Part shown: positions 12,601 through 25,445 of the stretch, piece after piece
How the letters are laid out: every line of letters starts with the position of its first letter
How positions within the stretch are numbered: position 1 is the first letter of the stretch
Assembly (NCBI GenBank): GCA_964017145.1
Contig: OZ024842.1
Coordinates: 2,976,001 to 3,040,000, forward strand
Reading direction: 5' to 3'
DNA length: 64,000 nt
DNA from: Agrocybe praecox
Lineage: Eukaryota; Basidiomycota; Agaricomycetes; Agaricales; Agrocybaceae
Made by a program: the position numbers and the translations under genes
Notes under the pieces: model-generated
Database searches by the model: none
What the model saw: the letters and a program-made list of their open reading frames with translations, nothing else
Told to the model about the DNA's origin: nothing

Positions 12601-13441
12601 GCACTACAGGCGGAACTGTTAACGCCAATGGTTCATTCTCATGCCATTGCCTTGCTGCGACGGAACTTCAAGGGAAAAAAGAGCCAAACAGCACTCAATG
12701 ACAGGTACAGGGACCGTACCCGCGGACTTGAGTATGGAAGTAGACTTGTCAAAGAAAGGGAAATGGAAGATGAAGATGAAGCGTTAGATGGGGTCGTGTT
12801 TACTCCCGTGCACGAGGTGAGTTTCTTGCGCTGAAAGAGATTATCGGATCATGATTATTAACAAAGAATGCGCACCTCAGGACCAACTAGAGTACGACCC
12901 GGAACTATATAGGCGGGATCGTGAACGTGACTACGACTTTGACTCGGTAACTTCGACAGGTACAACGTCATTGACGCGTGGCAAAGAATCCAAACCACTA
13001 CCACCACTACCACCACTACCACCTCCAGCTACCCATTCATCTACACACAATCAGGAACGCGGACATGGAATCAAACCATCTCATCTCCGGAACGAACATG
13101 CATCTTCACATTCAGAATTTAATATTCATGTTCATGCTCCTGCAGTACGGGGATCATCCCGGCGGCATGATCGACGACCTTCAATGGCTTCGTACTCTGC
13201 GCCAATTGCACGTACCCAAGAAACAAAACCACGTTTAACTTCTCAACACCGATCTCATAGGCCTCGTGAATCTATTAATAATCATGAAAATTCTGGCATG
13301 CCCTTGGTTGCGTCGCAGGAGGAATTGGCCGAACAGCAAATTATGCATTCTAGACAACTCCAATCCTCAGTGCCAGTCGGTAGTTCATACCCCTATGATC
13401 GTCATCAAAGTTCAAAAAATCGTGAAACAAAACCACACTAG
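9698..13441 (+). CDS. CSC1/OSCA-type (DUF221) calcium-permeable stress-gated cation channel
   Basis: A membrane channel of the CSC1/OSCA/TMEM63 family, which opens on osmotic or mechanical stress. Fifteen exons (9698-9820, 9870-9914, 9963-10672, 10722-10908, 10961-11095, 11153-11411, 11472-11546, 11603-11666, 11720-11791, 11852-11923, 11996-12005, 12070-12213, 12267-12336, 12362-12816, 12881-13441) give 993 residues. Diagnostic stretches are NILRPKNTTIYEPKTIYH after the first membrane span, FGWISPLIHNHEPEL, the cytosolic RNA-recognition-like insert (TLWISDIPHRR), YGRTPRDIQE, and GILFAPLAPLVTFAAAIVFW then YKYQLIFVFITRVETGG. The last is the conserved pore-side region. The tail ends in a Pro-rich run (PLPPLPPLPPP) and a Ser/His/Arg-rich stretch. 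Exon 11 is only 10 nt. The start at 9698 leaves about 31 residues before the first span, as is usual for the family; no upstream ATG in frame is better. All family landmarks are intact. Confidence 0.9.
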
Positions 13442-15767
13442 TCGACCTATCCTCGTCATTGGTAAAGCATGTATCATTCTTGTCATTCGTCATGTACTTT
13501 GCATCTCATGTACGGCAGTTGTATTCTTATGTCTTTTCTTATTATTATATCTGGTATAACAGGTTTTGCGCGCTGTATGTCAAGTGTCATCGATTTATCG
13601 TTTATCTAATGAAGAAAGAAAATCACAACAGAGAAGCGAAGTCGCCAATCACAATTGCGACTACCAATGTTGACTGACAGGCTTCTACTCTGTTCCTTCT
13701 TTTTTTTTTAAAAAAAAAAAGAAAAATCAGGTGCAATCTAATCTTACAAAATACGTTGATATCAGGTAGGGACCCTCTTCTATAGATTTTACCCCAAAGC
13801 GAGCAATGGCTAACCGACAAGGACAAGCGCCAGGAGGCAAGCGATTCTGTTCTCAAAGTCCTCAAACACACGCCCGAGCGGGATTTACCAGTGTTCTGTC
13901 TTTGCAATGCTCTCACCTTTGTGTCAGAAGATGTTCGATTATAAAAGCGTGCGCCCGGAGATTTTTTTGTGTTTTTCTGACATCGGTTGTCATCAATGAT
14001 CATTCGCCTCACAGATATTCTATGACCACCGTGACCGTGGGTTTGGGCGCATAGCTTGTTCTTGACGTATGTTGCTGGGAATGACCAGCTATGTTTTTCC
14101 TCGGAGTATGATGTAACTGAATGTTTGGGTTTACGCTCATGGCCCCCCGTTTCTCCTTGGCAGTGTGAGACTCATAGCCGCAATTACCGCCATCCAACAA
14201 ACTGCGTGGCCGTGGACAAACTTTCGGGTCGATGCTGTAGTCTCCATGATCAACATTTGTTTTCACTCCAAATGATTTTCTGATTTCTGGAAACTCCTGT
14301 AGTGACACTGACGGGAACACTGTCTGACGTTGAAGAAATCAAATGCCCGGCACGCTATAACGTTCTACGACATCAAAGAAGTCCTTCGTGGTGTCCAAGG
14401 AGGAAGTTCATTTTGTCTTGGAAATGTCTTCAAGCAACAATTGAGCATCCTTGTGTTTTGTCGATGAAACAGGGTGAAGCAGTAAGTAAGTAACCAATAC
14501 ACGCATTCACTCTACAGCGGATAGTTTGTGTCACGTAAGTCATGTATATGTTTTTGTCGACATTACTAGAAGATCATTCACAACGTCAGTTCAGGAGAAA
14601 TTAAAAGCACACAACTAACTATGTATCCTGATTCCAGGTGACCTTTCTGAGACGACGGAAATAGTCGTTGGGAGGAAACTATTAAATTGAAATGACTCGG
14701 GAACTCCTCACGCTCGCAAGGGCCTCCGTCAATGGCAGCATGAGAGTTTTTCGTTATGCAAGAGTTACTGAAGATAAACAATCAAAGCCACCAAAGCATC
14801 CGAGACCAGCAACACATTTAGTTGCGTAATTCTGACACGCGCACAGCCCGCTTTCATTATGACGCTTCTTTTTTGTCCTCCAGCTTGCGGCGTATGACCT
14901 TCTACTTGGTGTGATGAACCAGGATTGCAGAGCTCGATTGCCAGAAAAGGGCTTCCCTCAGTTTCTTATGACTATTGTCGAGCACAAGGTCTTAAACTCT
15001 TCACCGCATTGCGTCCTAGAAGCGATGGTAGTTCTGCGAAGAGTGAACTGCCAATATCACTATCATGATACACTTGCTCAGGACCAACAACTATATGTAT
15101 ATCGTTTCATAGCCTCTGATGTATCTAGCTCAGGCTGCTAGTGGGCCCCTGTATGATAAATAATATAACACCACTAACCTGTGTGGTTGAGCCTTCGAAA
15201 TATGCACCAGACGTAAGATCAATAAAACTAAGGACATCTTGGTGAAAGCTTCATGAATAGGGCTGTGATGTTATCAGGGTCTAAGGTTTCATATATCACG
15301 TATTTGAATGCCTGGGCATGCTGCAAAACACAGACAACAAGTACATATAAGTTGCGGAAAGCAAGCTGATTTACCTAAAAAAAATTAAGTTTAATCAGTG
15401 TGAAAAAACACAGGTCGAGAAACATGTCTAGCGCTTTAAGCACTTATTGTACCGTAGCCTGCTGCCCGAATAACAACAATGTGCCCTGTATTTACTACAT
15501 GACTTGAGCGCTTATGTGGCAACTCGAGCTCTGAAAAATGTGATTACTATGTACATGTAGCCGGTTGGCGCCCATTTTCTCGAAGACCCTGTTTGGGGCG
15601 TTCGATCCTTCACAAGAATTCATAGATAGGAAAACGCTGTTGAATAGCATAATAAGACAATGACGCCAAAAGTGACTCAAGATTATGGTATATAGGTCCA
15701 TCTCCAAGTCTACCTGTATTAAGGAACTCTAAGATGAGCGTAACATGCATGCAACCCAAGATATTAT
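13442..15767. other. Convergent 3' spacer, no supported gene
   Basis: This 2.3-kb spacer separates the 3' ends of the CSC1-like gene and RER1. Short open frames occur on both strands (for example near 14009-14320 and 14911-15141), but none has family similarity or credible splice signals. A T/A homopolymer palindrome sits at 13698-13723. Confidence 0.4.
13698..13723. repeat. T-run/A-run palindrome
   Basis: A T tract directly followed by an A tract and closed by TTC/GAA forms a near-perfect palindrome of about 26 nt, 250 bp past the CSC1-like stop codon. It could fold into a hairpin in the 3' UTR or mark a transcript end. No function can be shown from sequence. Confidence 0.5.
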
Positions 15768-16659
15768 CTATTTCGCACCACCGTACCGCGCTTTACGGCC
15801 GATGTCGAAGGGTACATATTTATATTTAATCATATGTCTTTATTGTCATCATTAGAACAGAGTTGAAGAATGAGTCCAACGAAATATACTCACTGGATTT
15901 GTCTTCGCATGGTCAATGCGAAAAGGGTGAAGAAATACACGACCAGGATGGGCCAGTAAACAGGAACATCGAAAACCTCTGAGGTAGTACAAAACAAGGC
16001 AATGACTGTGGCACGGGTTGAAGAGAGCCTAGAGCATTTCTTTAAGATCCATACAACCGTCGTAAGTCAAGAACAGCCTGCCACATACCAGAATTGCCAT
16101 TCAGGAAGACGCCTAACAAATGGCCTGAACTCATCATCCCGCTGCGAAGGTAAAGGGCTGATGGGGTCTCCTCCTTCCTCAATTTCATCTGCCATCAAGT
16201 CGTCGTTCAAAGAGGGGTCGAATTTCGGCTGTAGGAAGGCCAAAAGAAGATTGAGGAGATAAATTGCATGGGCGTCTGACACCAGATTCGTTTCAATTCA
16301 GAGTAGCAAAGAAAAGGTAGAAACCACGTACAGCACACTGCAAGAAAACACAGAAAAACATCCATATTTCAGTTAATTGGCGATGCAGTCTGTACATGAA
16401 CACTAACCGATATACCACTAGGGAGGATTGGTTAGAATTCAATATGATAAAACCATGGAATAAATGAACTTACCCCTTGTGACAATACAATGCGAAGTAA
16501 GAAGACAACTAACAGGCCAGCTGTCGACAGCCAACGGTGCAAAACATGTGGAGTCCAACGATCAAGGATTTGCTGGTATTGGCGCTGAATCTTGGTATAT
16601 TGGGCAGAAACATTTTGCAGGGGAGACTGTTCAAGACCAGAGCCAGAATCGGACATCAT
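15768..16659 (-). CDS. RER1: RER1, Golgi-to-ER retrieval receptor
   Basis: Rer1 is a four-span Golgi membrane protein that returns ER membrane proteins to the ER in COPI vesicles. Six exons (16659-16474, 16417-16408, 16337-16332, 16275-16089, 16028-15894, 15837-15768) splice to 197 residues, the family's normal size. Family hallmarks are [39 protein letters not shown] rebuilt across three introns, [10 protein letters not shown], then [32 protein letters not shown], and [16 protein letters not shown] before the C-terminal RKARYGGAK. Exons 2 and 3 are only 10 and 6 nt. They are needed to encode the conserved WYIVCY residues, so the splicing is well supported. Two adjacent ATGs (16659 and 16656) are possible starts. 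The gene is divergent from the kinase at 16802 with 142 bp between them. Confidence 0.95.
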
Positions 16660-16801
16660 GACGGGCGTGAAGAAGAGGTATGTTGAACGTAATGACCTGA
16701 CAGTGAACGCGAACTCAAAATTACACGTCGGCAGTTTCTAGCGGAGTTACAAATGCGGAGATCTGCTTGCCGAGCCACGGTCGGTTTGTACTCAAACCCC
16801 C
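16660..16801. promoter_or_regulatory. Shared divergent promoter RER1 / glycerate-kinase-like gene
   Basis: Only 142 bp separate the two divergent start codons, so both 5' UTRs and promoters must lie here or reach into the neighbouring genes. No TATA-like box is obvious. Confidence 0.5.
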
Positions 16802-17854
16802 ATGACTGCAGTCGAGCCCATCGCCCATTACATCCTAGACCAACTAAATGAACAAAGACAAAGCCCTCTATTTGTAGCTCTTCAGGGACCTCAAGGCTCT
16901 GGAAAATCTTACGTTTCAGCTCAGCTGCAAATTTATCTGCAAGCTCCACCTTATTCTCTTCGAGTTGTGGTTTTGTCAATAGACGACATTTATCTTCCTC
17001 ACGAAGGCTTATTGACGCTTGCGCAATCGAACCCTCAGAATGCTCTTTGGCAAGGGCGCGGTCAGCCGGGCACACATGATGTTAATCTGGGCACAGAGAT
17101 CCTTTCAGCGTTGAGCACGGGGAACAGCAGTGTTGAGTTACCGCGGTTTGATAAAAGCTTGTTTTCGGGAGAGGGTGATCGGTTACCCATGGATGGAAGT
17201 GGAAAGATTATAACACAACCACCACGGGTCGATATCGTAATCTTTGAAGGCTGGTGTGTAGGTTTTAACCCAATAACAGATGAGGAACTCGAAGAGCGTT
17301 GGAATGGTATTTGGAAGATGGAAAGAGACAAGTTGGGACTTGGGGAGAATCAAATGGGTCGTAAAGTCGATATAAAGACCATCAACGATGCACTTCAAGA
17401 TTACTTGCGACTATGGGATTTCTTCGACATATTTATTCAGGTAAGACTCGTGTCCTTTGCTCATATACCTTGCTTGGCGGATCAACGTCGTCTATTATCT
17501 AGTTCAAACCCGAATCCCCATCTTCTGATCTCTCGCAATACTCGGTGGTATACGAATGGCGTTTGGAACAGGAACACTATATGAAGGCACAGAATGGTGG
17601 AAGAGGGATGTCAGATGAAGCTGTCAAATCGTTAGTCCTTAAATTCGATGCCTTTTCCACTTGTCCTCATGTCAAATCATTCCATAAGATTCGTAGACCG
17701 TTACATCCCCGGTTACGTTTTCTTTGGGGATTTCTCATATTTTAAGAAGCAAGTAACGGCCAATGGAAATCATCCGAAAGTCAAGCGTACTCGAAAAGGA
17801 CTCACATTGGTTCTTGATGAGGAAAGGAAGATTATTGATACCATTTTGATGTAG
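16802..17854 (+). CDS. P-loop kinase of the D-glycerate 3-kinase / Tda10 family
   Basis: Three exons (16802-17440, 17503-17630, 17689-17854) give 310 residues, the usual size of fungal Tda10/GLYK proteins. The Walker A loop GPQGSGKS lies at residues 29-36. It is followed by VVVLSIDDIYLPHEGL (substrate-side Asp-Asp), WQGRGQPGTHDVNLG and ELPRFDKSLFSGEGDR. The Walker B-like strand IVIFEGWCVGF is the family signature. The C-terminus contains SFVDRYIPGYVFFGD, which matches the family's closing motif. The family transfers phosphate from ATP, to glycerate in plants; the substrate of the fungal members is not settled, so the exact reaction here is inferred. All catalytic motifs are present. Confidence 0.9.
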
Positions 17855-20800
17855 CCATATGCTCAAGGCAATCTGTTTCTCATTCAAGAGCTACATACCA
17901 CTGACTCCCTTACAGCTGGTTACGGCTTCATGCGTTCAATGATTAACCTGCCTGTGCATAATAGGTTCTCTCAGTACTCCAATTCCACTTACACATGCCT
18001 TCAGATGAAATCAAGCCGTACTCCAATGATCACGCGGATAGAGCGTCAAGAAGGAAACTATAAAAGTCGTCCTCGGTTATCGAGTCATTAGTTCACGTCG
18101 AACATAAGGGCTGAGTCCATCAGGCATACCTGACTGCACTATGAACCCTTGATGTAGGCGTTCTTGATTATCCGCTACGCATAAGCCGTCACTCCGGCTT
18201 CAATGGACAAAACTCTTGGAGATATGAAGGTGACAGCTTTGTGGATGTAGCATGTAGTATATTTTGCCATGTGTGCGGAGTTGTGAAAGGAAGGAGAAGA
18301 TCGGCTGTACTAGCTCACTAGGTGGTTTGGAGACTCGTCGTATAATTTCCATATTCTTGATGTCCTAGCGTTAACCATTGTAGTGCAAATTGGTCGTGCA
18401 GTCAGTTTCAGTCTTTTTACTTTATGTCCACGAGCTAACTCCTAATAACGTTTTGGCGTAGGTCGACAACGCCGTGCTTTCACCTGTACTATTATATAGA
18501 CACATTAACCAACTACTAGGTATGTGTAATGGGGACTTTGGACTGATCATTGATGCCATCGATGTTGATGACCTACGATGGCCGAGTATATGTTTATCCA
18601 TCGCACTTTGACTGGAAATAGACGCAAAGTTTGGGGGTGCATCCCTCTAGAAGAAGCCCCAGCCTGCACCTGTGATTCAGAACACGAAAACTGTATTTTT
18701 ATACGCACCGGTTCTCTGCTCTTCCCGGGGGCGAGTATAGTTGATACGACACCGTCCCACTCCGTATAGAACCTGCCAGGTATCGCAAGATGAAGCCTTG
18801 AGATGCTCGGAAACCATTCACAATCAACGACCAACATGACGATGAAGCAATGTATAGCAGGATGCCTTAGCTACTGTCTGCATGGAACTGCGCAGAACAG
18901 TAACGCGGTGATTAAGACCCACGAACAGGAACAAGTATTGTTAACATCCACCGTGACCAGAAACCACTTCGCCACACTACTTATATGTACAGCTGTCTAG
19001 AAGCACAGCCTTCATTCTCCCGAGTTCAAAGACTCCTTTTAACTTCGTCACTTCGCAGTTCACACGAAGAATGCTCTTAACGAGTCAAGCTCCGCTTTAT
19101 ACAGGTTTGCTACGTGGTCACTACTAATGCTACGTACTGCTAGAATGGAACACGGAACGCCGCTCCAGAAGATCGATTACCGAACTTGCAAGTGGGAAAA
19201 AATACGACTTGTATCAGCTTGTATCATTATATATGTCTCGAATATGTCAGGGTGTCGATGTCCACATACATATCACAGGAGAAGACGAGAAGACACATTT
19301 CACCGAGCTCTCGCGCGTTTCGGAATAAATGCGCACAAAAGGCTAATAGCATTTTTACTGTACCTATCCTCAAGGTTCAGAGTACCTTACAAGATGCCCG
19401 GTAAACATCAAAAAGCCAAGCGGCTGTGTAATGAATACCTTCCATTCTTCAAATGGCATCGTTGTGTGCTTCTTAGAGATATTTTTGAACATTATGGGCA
19501 CTTGTAGGGCCACCCTCGTAGAGGTTAGAACCCATAAGACTTACCTTTTCTGCCCGTTTTACAGAGTAAGATCTAGTGGATTTATGTTACGTTGAAGTAC
19601 ACTACCTTGTAGTTTCATTTGGTCAACGACTAGTGGAGTTCTGAGGAGTTTGAGGACGATAATATAATATCCCGATCTATCGGGATATGTAATTTCGCTC
19701 CACAAAATATACTGCGCAGCGTTAAATTTCACTAAAAAATGAAGATACAGGCGCATTCCAGTACAATTCAATTCGCTCACACACTCTGAATATGCAGCAG
19801 TGCCTCTTCGCCAGAATGTACCTTTCACCTAACTAATTCCAGAATTTGGCACAGGAGTGTCGAGCTGAATTCTGGCTGAAATTATTTCGTTGCCTTGGTG
19901 TGCAACACGATATTTTATCAGTTGTAGTTTATCAGAGTGATGCCAGCTGGTCATAATTTACTGTTACAACGTCTGCAAGTTCCCCGAGTCCAAGACTCCA
20001 AGTAACAACCCGAGGCTGAATATCGATCATCCCGTGTTCATAATAAATCCTTGAATAGTCCGGCATCTGGTAAGAAGGCATCAGGGTGCAGTGGATTTTA
20101 TATAAGAGCGGATCCAATAAGTGTAATAATTTACGCTATAGACGTCCATGCCTCGAAAGCCTAGAAGCTGGACGGAAACTGGGAACAAATATTTGACAAA
20201 TATAGAATTCGAATAAAGCTACATAAATTCAAACGAAAGTCAAGCATCAAACGCGGTCGAGGAACAAAGCGCCTACACACCCAACCACATTAAAATAGGA
20301 GTTTTATCCTAAAAGTATGAAAGGTTTCTGGATGAGTCACTTATTGGTACTAATTTAAGCCCTGTAAGGAGTCTAGGCTGATCCGAAGGCATTTAGTTTT
20401 TTAGTTCTAACATCGCCAAGAAGATCATTTTACAAAGGGGTGCATTACTCTGCGCAAGTGACGGAACCATTTGGAACAAATCGAATCGACGGCGGACGCT
20501 CGAGCCTCGTAAAGGCTTATGAATAAGCGCAGATGAATCACCGTAGAGATTCGGATTACGCATCCTATGCCGAATCTAGATGGGGATTAGTATCGAGGCA
20601 TACATGAGGAGGTACTGAAAGTGGGAGGAGGACGCATTTTACGATTTCTGTACCCTAAATTGTGTACAAATACAGGTTTCCTAACTTGTTAAACACGTTT
20701 TTTGAGCGCTTGACTTGGAATCAGTTTGTTCACGTGATACTTAAGCGCTTACATATCTGATAAGAGAAGAATCATTAGATAACGCAAAACTCCCAGGTTG

Positions 20801-20882
20801 ATAATAAGATCCATATAGCCTTTTGTCGTCTTGAACAACGGTCGTTTTGACGATCTTGTTCTCTTTCTTGTTTCATTCAATT
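17855..20882. other. 3-kb spacer, no supported gene
   Basis: I found no family match, spliced ORF or tRNA. An open frame at 19127-19507 (126 residues) has no recognisable motifs and normal chance length, so it was not called. GAGCGCTT-like words occur near 20705 and 20745. Confidence 0.4.
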
Positions 20883-21988
20883 ATGTCGGCATATGGAGAC
20901 ATCAGAAGAGCACACAATGCTGCGCCTCTGCAGCCGACGTCGTGGATCGCTCTTCCCAATAAAGGCCACTCGGTGAAAGATGCGCATCAGCATCAACAAC
21001 AACACATCTCCATCTATCATTTGAATCTAGAAACTGCTCGCGCACTTCCAGAACTTATTGATTACCTGGGCATAATATTCGCAAAGATAATAGAGGATGG
21101 CAGGACTTACCCACAAGAAGGCGACATGCCACAGACAACGTTTGAAGCGTACTTCTTTTCTGCTGATGTTTTTATCGGTATTGTTGGTCTCGAAAACAAA
21201 GCCGGGTCCCAATCCCCGAGTACAGTTATTGGTGAAGGTAATAATGCCCCTGCACTTGGTCATCTGGTAGCAGGTAAAAGCATACAAGCCGAAAGGGGTG
21301 AGAGAACATGGGAAGAATGTGTTGCTGGATACTATTATGTGAGTGTACATCTCCCTTTCTTCGCCGCCCTGTGTACTTGGGGGAATATATACATATCAAT
21401 GGCGTATGTTGCTGATTCTGATTTTTATCTGAAGATTAAGCCTAATTACCCCGGTCGCTCATCTCATGTGGGTATTGCAACGTGACCTCAGAGCGCCCGC
21501 CGACTGTGAGGATGCTGACCAGAGGGTGCTCACTCGGGAAAGCATTCTCATGCCACGGCCAATTATTATTCATCTTTTATGATCCGCCGTTTTCTGAACC
21601 ATACTAACATGGTCTTCTCTAGATATGTAACGCAGGTTTCGTCGTGCCACCCATACACAGAAATAAAGGGTACGGCTTAGCACTTGCTAAGTCCTATTTG
21701 CATTACGCACCTCAGTTGGGTTACCAGGCCAGCGTTTTTAATCTCGTATATGTGAACAATATTGCATCTGTCAAGTAAGGATTTTTATATTTTAATAATA
21801 TCTTTTCTCGCGACGAATCTCTTACGACCCCTACTCACTCCTTTGTTTCGTTTAGATTATGGGAGAATTTAGGATTTACAAAAGCCGGCCGCATACCCCG
21901 GGCAGGAAGGCTCAGAACTGCAGATGGCAAAGCTGAAGAATACGTAGACGCATGGGTCATGTACAAGAGCTTCATTGAAGAATCATAG
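20883..21988 (+). CDS. GNAT-family N-acetyltransferase (Mpr1/Spt10-like catalytic fold)
   Basis: Four exons (20883-21338, 21435-21467, 21623-21774, 21856-21988) give 257 residues. The core KPNYPGRSSHICNAGFVVPP is assembled across the introns and matches fungal GNAT enzymes of the Mpr1 type. HRNKGYGLALAKSYLHYAP carries the acetyl-CoA pyrophosphate-binding R-x-x-G-x-G/A motif. The C-terminal fold motif is VYVNNIASVKLWENLGFTKA. The family transfers acetyl groups from acetyl-CoA to small amines or proteins; in yeast, Mpr1 acetylates toxic proline analogues and helps oxidative tolerance. Substrate here is unknown. The N-terminal ~130 residues hold the family's YFFSADVFIGIVGLE strand region. The ATG at 20883 was preferred over an upstream in-frame start because the residues between are hydrophobic and atypical. 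Confidence 0.85.
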
Positions 21989-24900
21989 GTGCATTCCAAC
22001 ATTCGACGAACGAAATATTTATCCTGGGCTACTAATAGGATAAAACGTGTCGAAAGATTGGCAGTGCAATATATAAATGGACCTTGCCCTATATCCACCG
22101 TGCTGCGTAAATGCAAAAAAAAAAAACTAAGTGACGCACATCCCGAGTACAAAGTCTGGGCGCAGGATAGCATCGCACAGAGTATATTTAGTGCCACTGA
22201 TTGGTTACTACCCTACTACCCTACTTACCGACGGGGCGCCTGCTTACATACATAGCTTTCCAACGGCAAACATGACGACAGACGACTGGTACAGATTTAC
22301 CCCAACCCGGGCGGGGAATAACGGCATGCAAGAAATGATACCCTATCATTTTTTCTTTCATCGTTTTTTTTATGAGTCAGAAATGCATGACAGGTACGAT
22401 AAATATTTACCTGCTACAATGACATACATCATAATTATAACATTCCGTCGTCGCGTTGTCAGCCTTTAAGCTTTAAATCACATACGTACTAGACTTGAAG
22501 CTTGAAGCTTGACTGAGTGTCTCCGGAGTCCGACGAGCTAGGGCGTATCAGGTAGTATGCAAGTAAGTGCTACATATGTATCATTGTATATGTAGGACGT
22601 GGTATGTAGGGATATACTACTAATAAACATCAAAATTCACATTCAAATGCGACCCTGACTGAGTACTGAGGAACCTTGAGGAACCCCCCTATCCCTAAAC
22701 CCGTGTTGCGTGTTGCATGCAACGTTGAGCGCTTGAGCGCCTATGTAACGATCATGATCGGAGTCTGATTGTAGCGTCGGCGCGTGCGTATGAACTCAGT
22801 CGATTCGCATTCGCATCCATTCCTTCCATTCCAATAATCCACCTCGAGTTAAACTTACTCTATATATAGTGCCCTATACGTTTTTGATTCCTTGAAATTA
22901 TTTATAGAGCGCCCAAGCCAGATTCACCTCAACAGCGAGCGCCGGACCACCGACATCAAGATACAGTGCATCATCATCGTCTTCATCATCCTCCCGGGCC
23001 CGATTATCGATAATATAGAGTACGAGCGCAACTGGGCGTAACTGCGTAAAGGCCGAAGTTGGTTCAAAATTAAGTGTAAATCAATTAAAGAGAGCGTGAC
23101 ACAGCTTTCCCATCCTTCTTTCCTTCCTTCCTTGTACATCTCGCATGTACTCGGTCGGGCGCTCATTATCAGTTGCCCCGATTCACTTCACTCACTCGTC
23201 ACTCAGGAATTAGAGTTCTAGTTTATTTTTGGAAATAATGTACAGTTCCGGGGCCGACGCACTGCTCATCATTCATGCAATATTCATGCATCACTCGGAT
23301 CCTTACTCGAAGGAGCCTCCGGTTTGTGAACTGAGGACTAAGGTCGTATTATTAACCAGTCAAGTACATTATTTGAACGTTCTAGGGCCGAATAGGTAGT
23401 AGTATCGGTACGAACAGTTGTGTGCATGTACGACGGAGTCGCACGCGTTTCGGTGTCTGAGCTGAGAAGGTTATATACTTGTGTTGTGTTGTATGCCATT
23501 GTATGTATTGTATCATATAATTAGACTCAGAGAGAGATGCAGTGTAAGTATTAGCTAATTTCAACTTGGCAGAAACTTGAAGGAACGTTGCTCGAGCTTT
23601 CGACGAATGGTAGGAGTAGTTATACTTGTACACATAAGGCTTATACCTAACTCATGATAGCGATAATGATAGTGATGTCTGAAATAATCGACGCACGAGG
23701 AAGCTGAACTTACTTAGTACGCAGTACTCGAGCACTGGCAGGAACGGCCAGCAGAGAATATATCTCTGTTGGCACTTGGGATATGATTAAGATATAATAC
23801 AACGACACGCGTATGCATCTTGCGAAGTTTGATTTGTCGATATATCACAAGCCTTTAGCTGTGCTAGACCAGTAATGAGATAGATAATAATATGCAGACA
23901 CAGAGGGAATTCATCGACATCATCATCATCTCGAACGCCACTCCAAATAAAACATCATCTCAAACGTTCCATGACTCGGACATAAGTTAAGTGCACAACG
24001 ACAAATGAAAGACTCAATTAACAGTACCCAGATACTACTACTATTACTATTACTACTTGAGCTGAGACACTCAAACTCGGCCGGTGTCCTTCGAATTCCT
24101 CCGACGACGGACGGAAGGAGCAATTAGAGTGCGCGAATTCGTTTCCGGGGAGCTTGGCAAGATATTAATAGTATTCACGCGCGCATACGGGACGATGGCA
24201 GTAGTGAGTAACTGCTAGAATAAGTAAAGAATGCGTGTGTTGAGATATGACTGCATATCATGATGATAGAACGCCGAGTCAGATACAAGTACGTAATGAA
24301 TTGAAAGTATGTGTATGAAGTAGCAGTAGCAGTAATAGACACTCATCCATCATCAATATGTACGTACTGATGGTGGTATGTTTTTTCTGATATGTCAAAA
24401 CTTGTCCCAGCACAAGTACTGAATGCTTTCTGTTTTAAACTTGATAGTGGTGTATTTGTATTTGAACAGGCAGTCATATAGACATATCAACTCACGTCAG
24501 CGGTCCAAAAAAGAAAAAAAGAAACGCACCACCACAGTGACGCGCGTTTCCGAATTCGCGATCGACAGACGACATCCTGAGGTATTTCGAGTAAAAGTGG
24601 ATCCTTGCGCACGCGCACGCGATTCTCCCGCGCAGTGCTCGACGTAAATCTTTGACAGTTTCAGAAAGACAGTGGGAGTAGACAGCGTCCGATGGAAGGA
24701 TGGATGTGCCTTCAAGATTGACCCGACTAATATTAGTTTAGGTGTGTCGGACCGTTGACGTTTCAAAAAATTCGAATTCGAAATGTAAAGTAAATTTTTG
24801 AAAGATGTGCAATGCAGCGCTTGACGGTACCGCCATTCATGAGGAGCGAGTTGAAGGCTGAGAGAAGCTGAGTTGAAAATGCAGGATTACGTTATCAATG

Positions 24901-25445
24901 GCCTGGTTAATGCAATGAAAAATGCAGCCAGGAACGTGTCGAGAATTATAAGCCGAGAATGAAACGAGGATGTGCCAATCGCGGCGGGTGGAAGAAACGA
25001 TTTGCTGTATACACCGCAATGCGCCTAACAATCGGGTTTGAACGTGCGCAGCGCACGCGGGTCGTCCTCACCCAGTGATTCCCGAGCTATCATATATTCT
25101 TCGGGTACATTGGCCGATATCGATTAACCGGTTAGAGAATGACGAGGGAAACCCTAACCTGAGGAATATACGATGCGCTTGAGGCCGCCATCGATAGCTA
25201 TCCGACTCCGATAGAGGGCAGCGGTGGGGTGGCGTATTCGGCGGAGGCTGTGCAAAAGAATGGGGATTGCAAGGAGCCTCGCGGTGATTGGACTATTTGG
25301 GGATGTGGCCAAAAGCAGGGGCAGACAAAAACTTTTTTGAAGCAGTGGCAGCCTGGGTGGATCTCAGATTCGTTTTCTGTGTCGTTCTTATATCGATAAT
25401 TATTTTAAAAAGAGGACAGAGATTTCCGTGTTCCCCCCGTGATCA
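21989..25445. other. 3.5-kb spacer upstream of the cyclin gene
   Basis: I see no coding region with support. The spacer contains many simple-sequence islands: CTTCC repeats near 23109-23135, CATCATC near 23918-23930, TACTATTAC repeats near 24035-24058, and scattered palindromic TACGTA words. It likely contains the long promoter and leader of the cyclin gene, as is usual for regulators in basidiomycetes; that is inference. Confidence 0.4.

Noticed and set aside
14009..14320. Overlapping open frames on both strands near 14 kb
   Set aside because: Chance-length frames in an unremarkable 3' spacer with no similarity to known families.
19127..19507. 126-codon open frame in the 17.9-20.9 kb spacer
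   Set aside because: Composition is not protein-like, there are no domain motifs, and no introns or neighbours support it.
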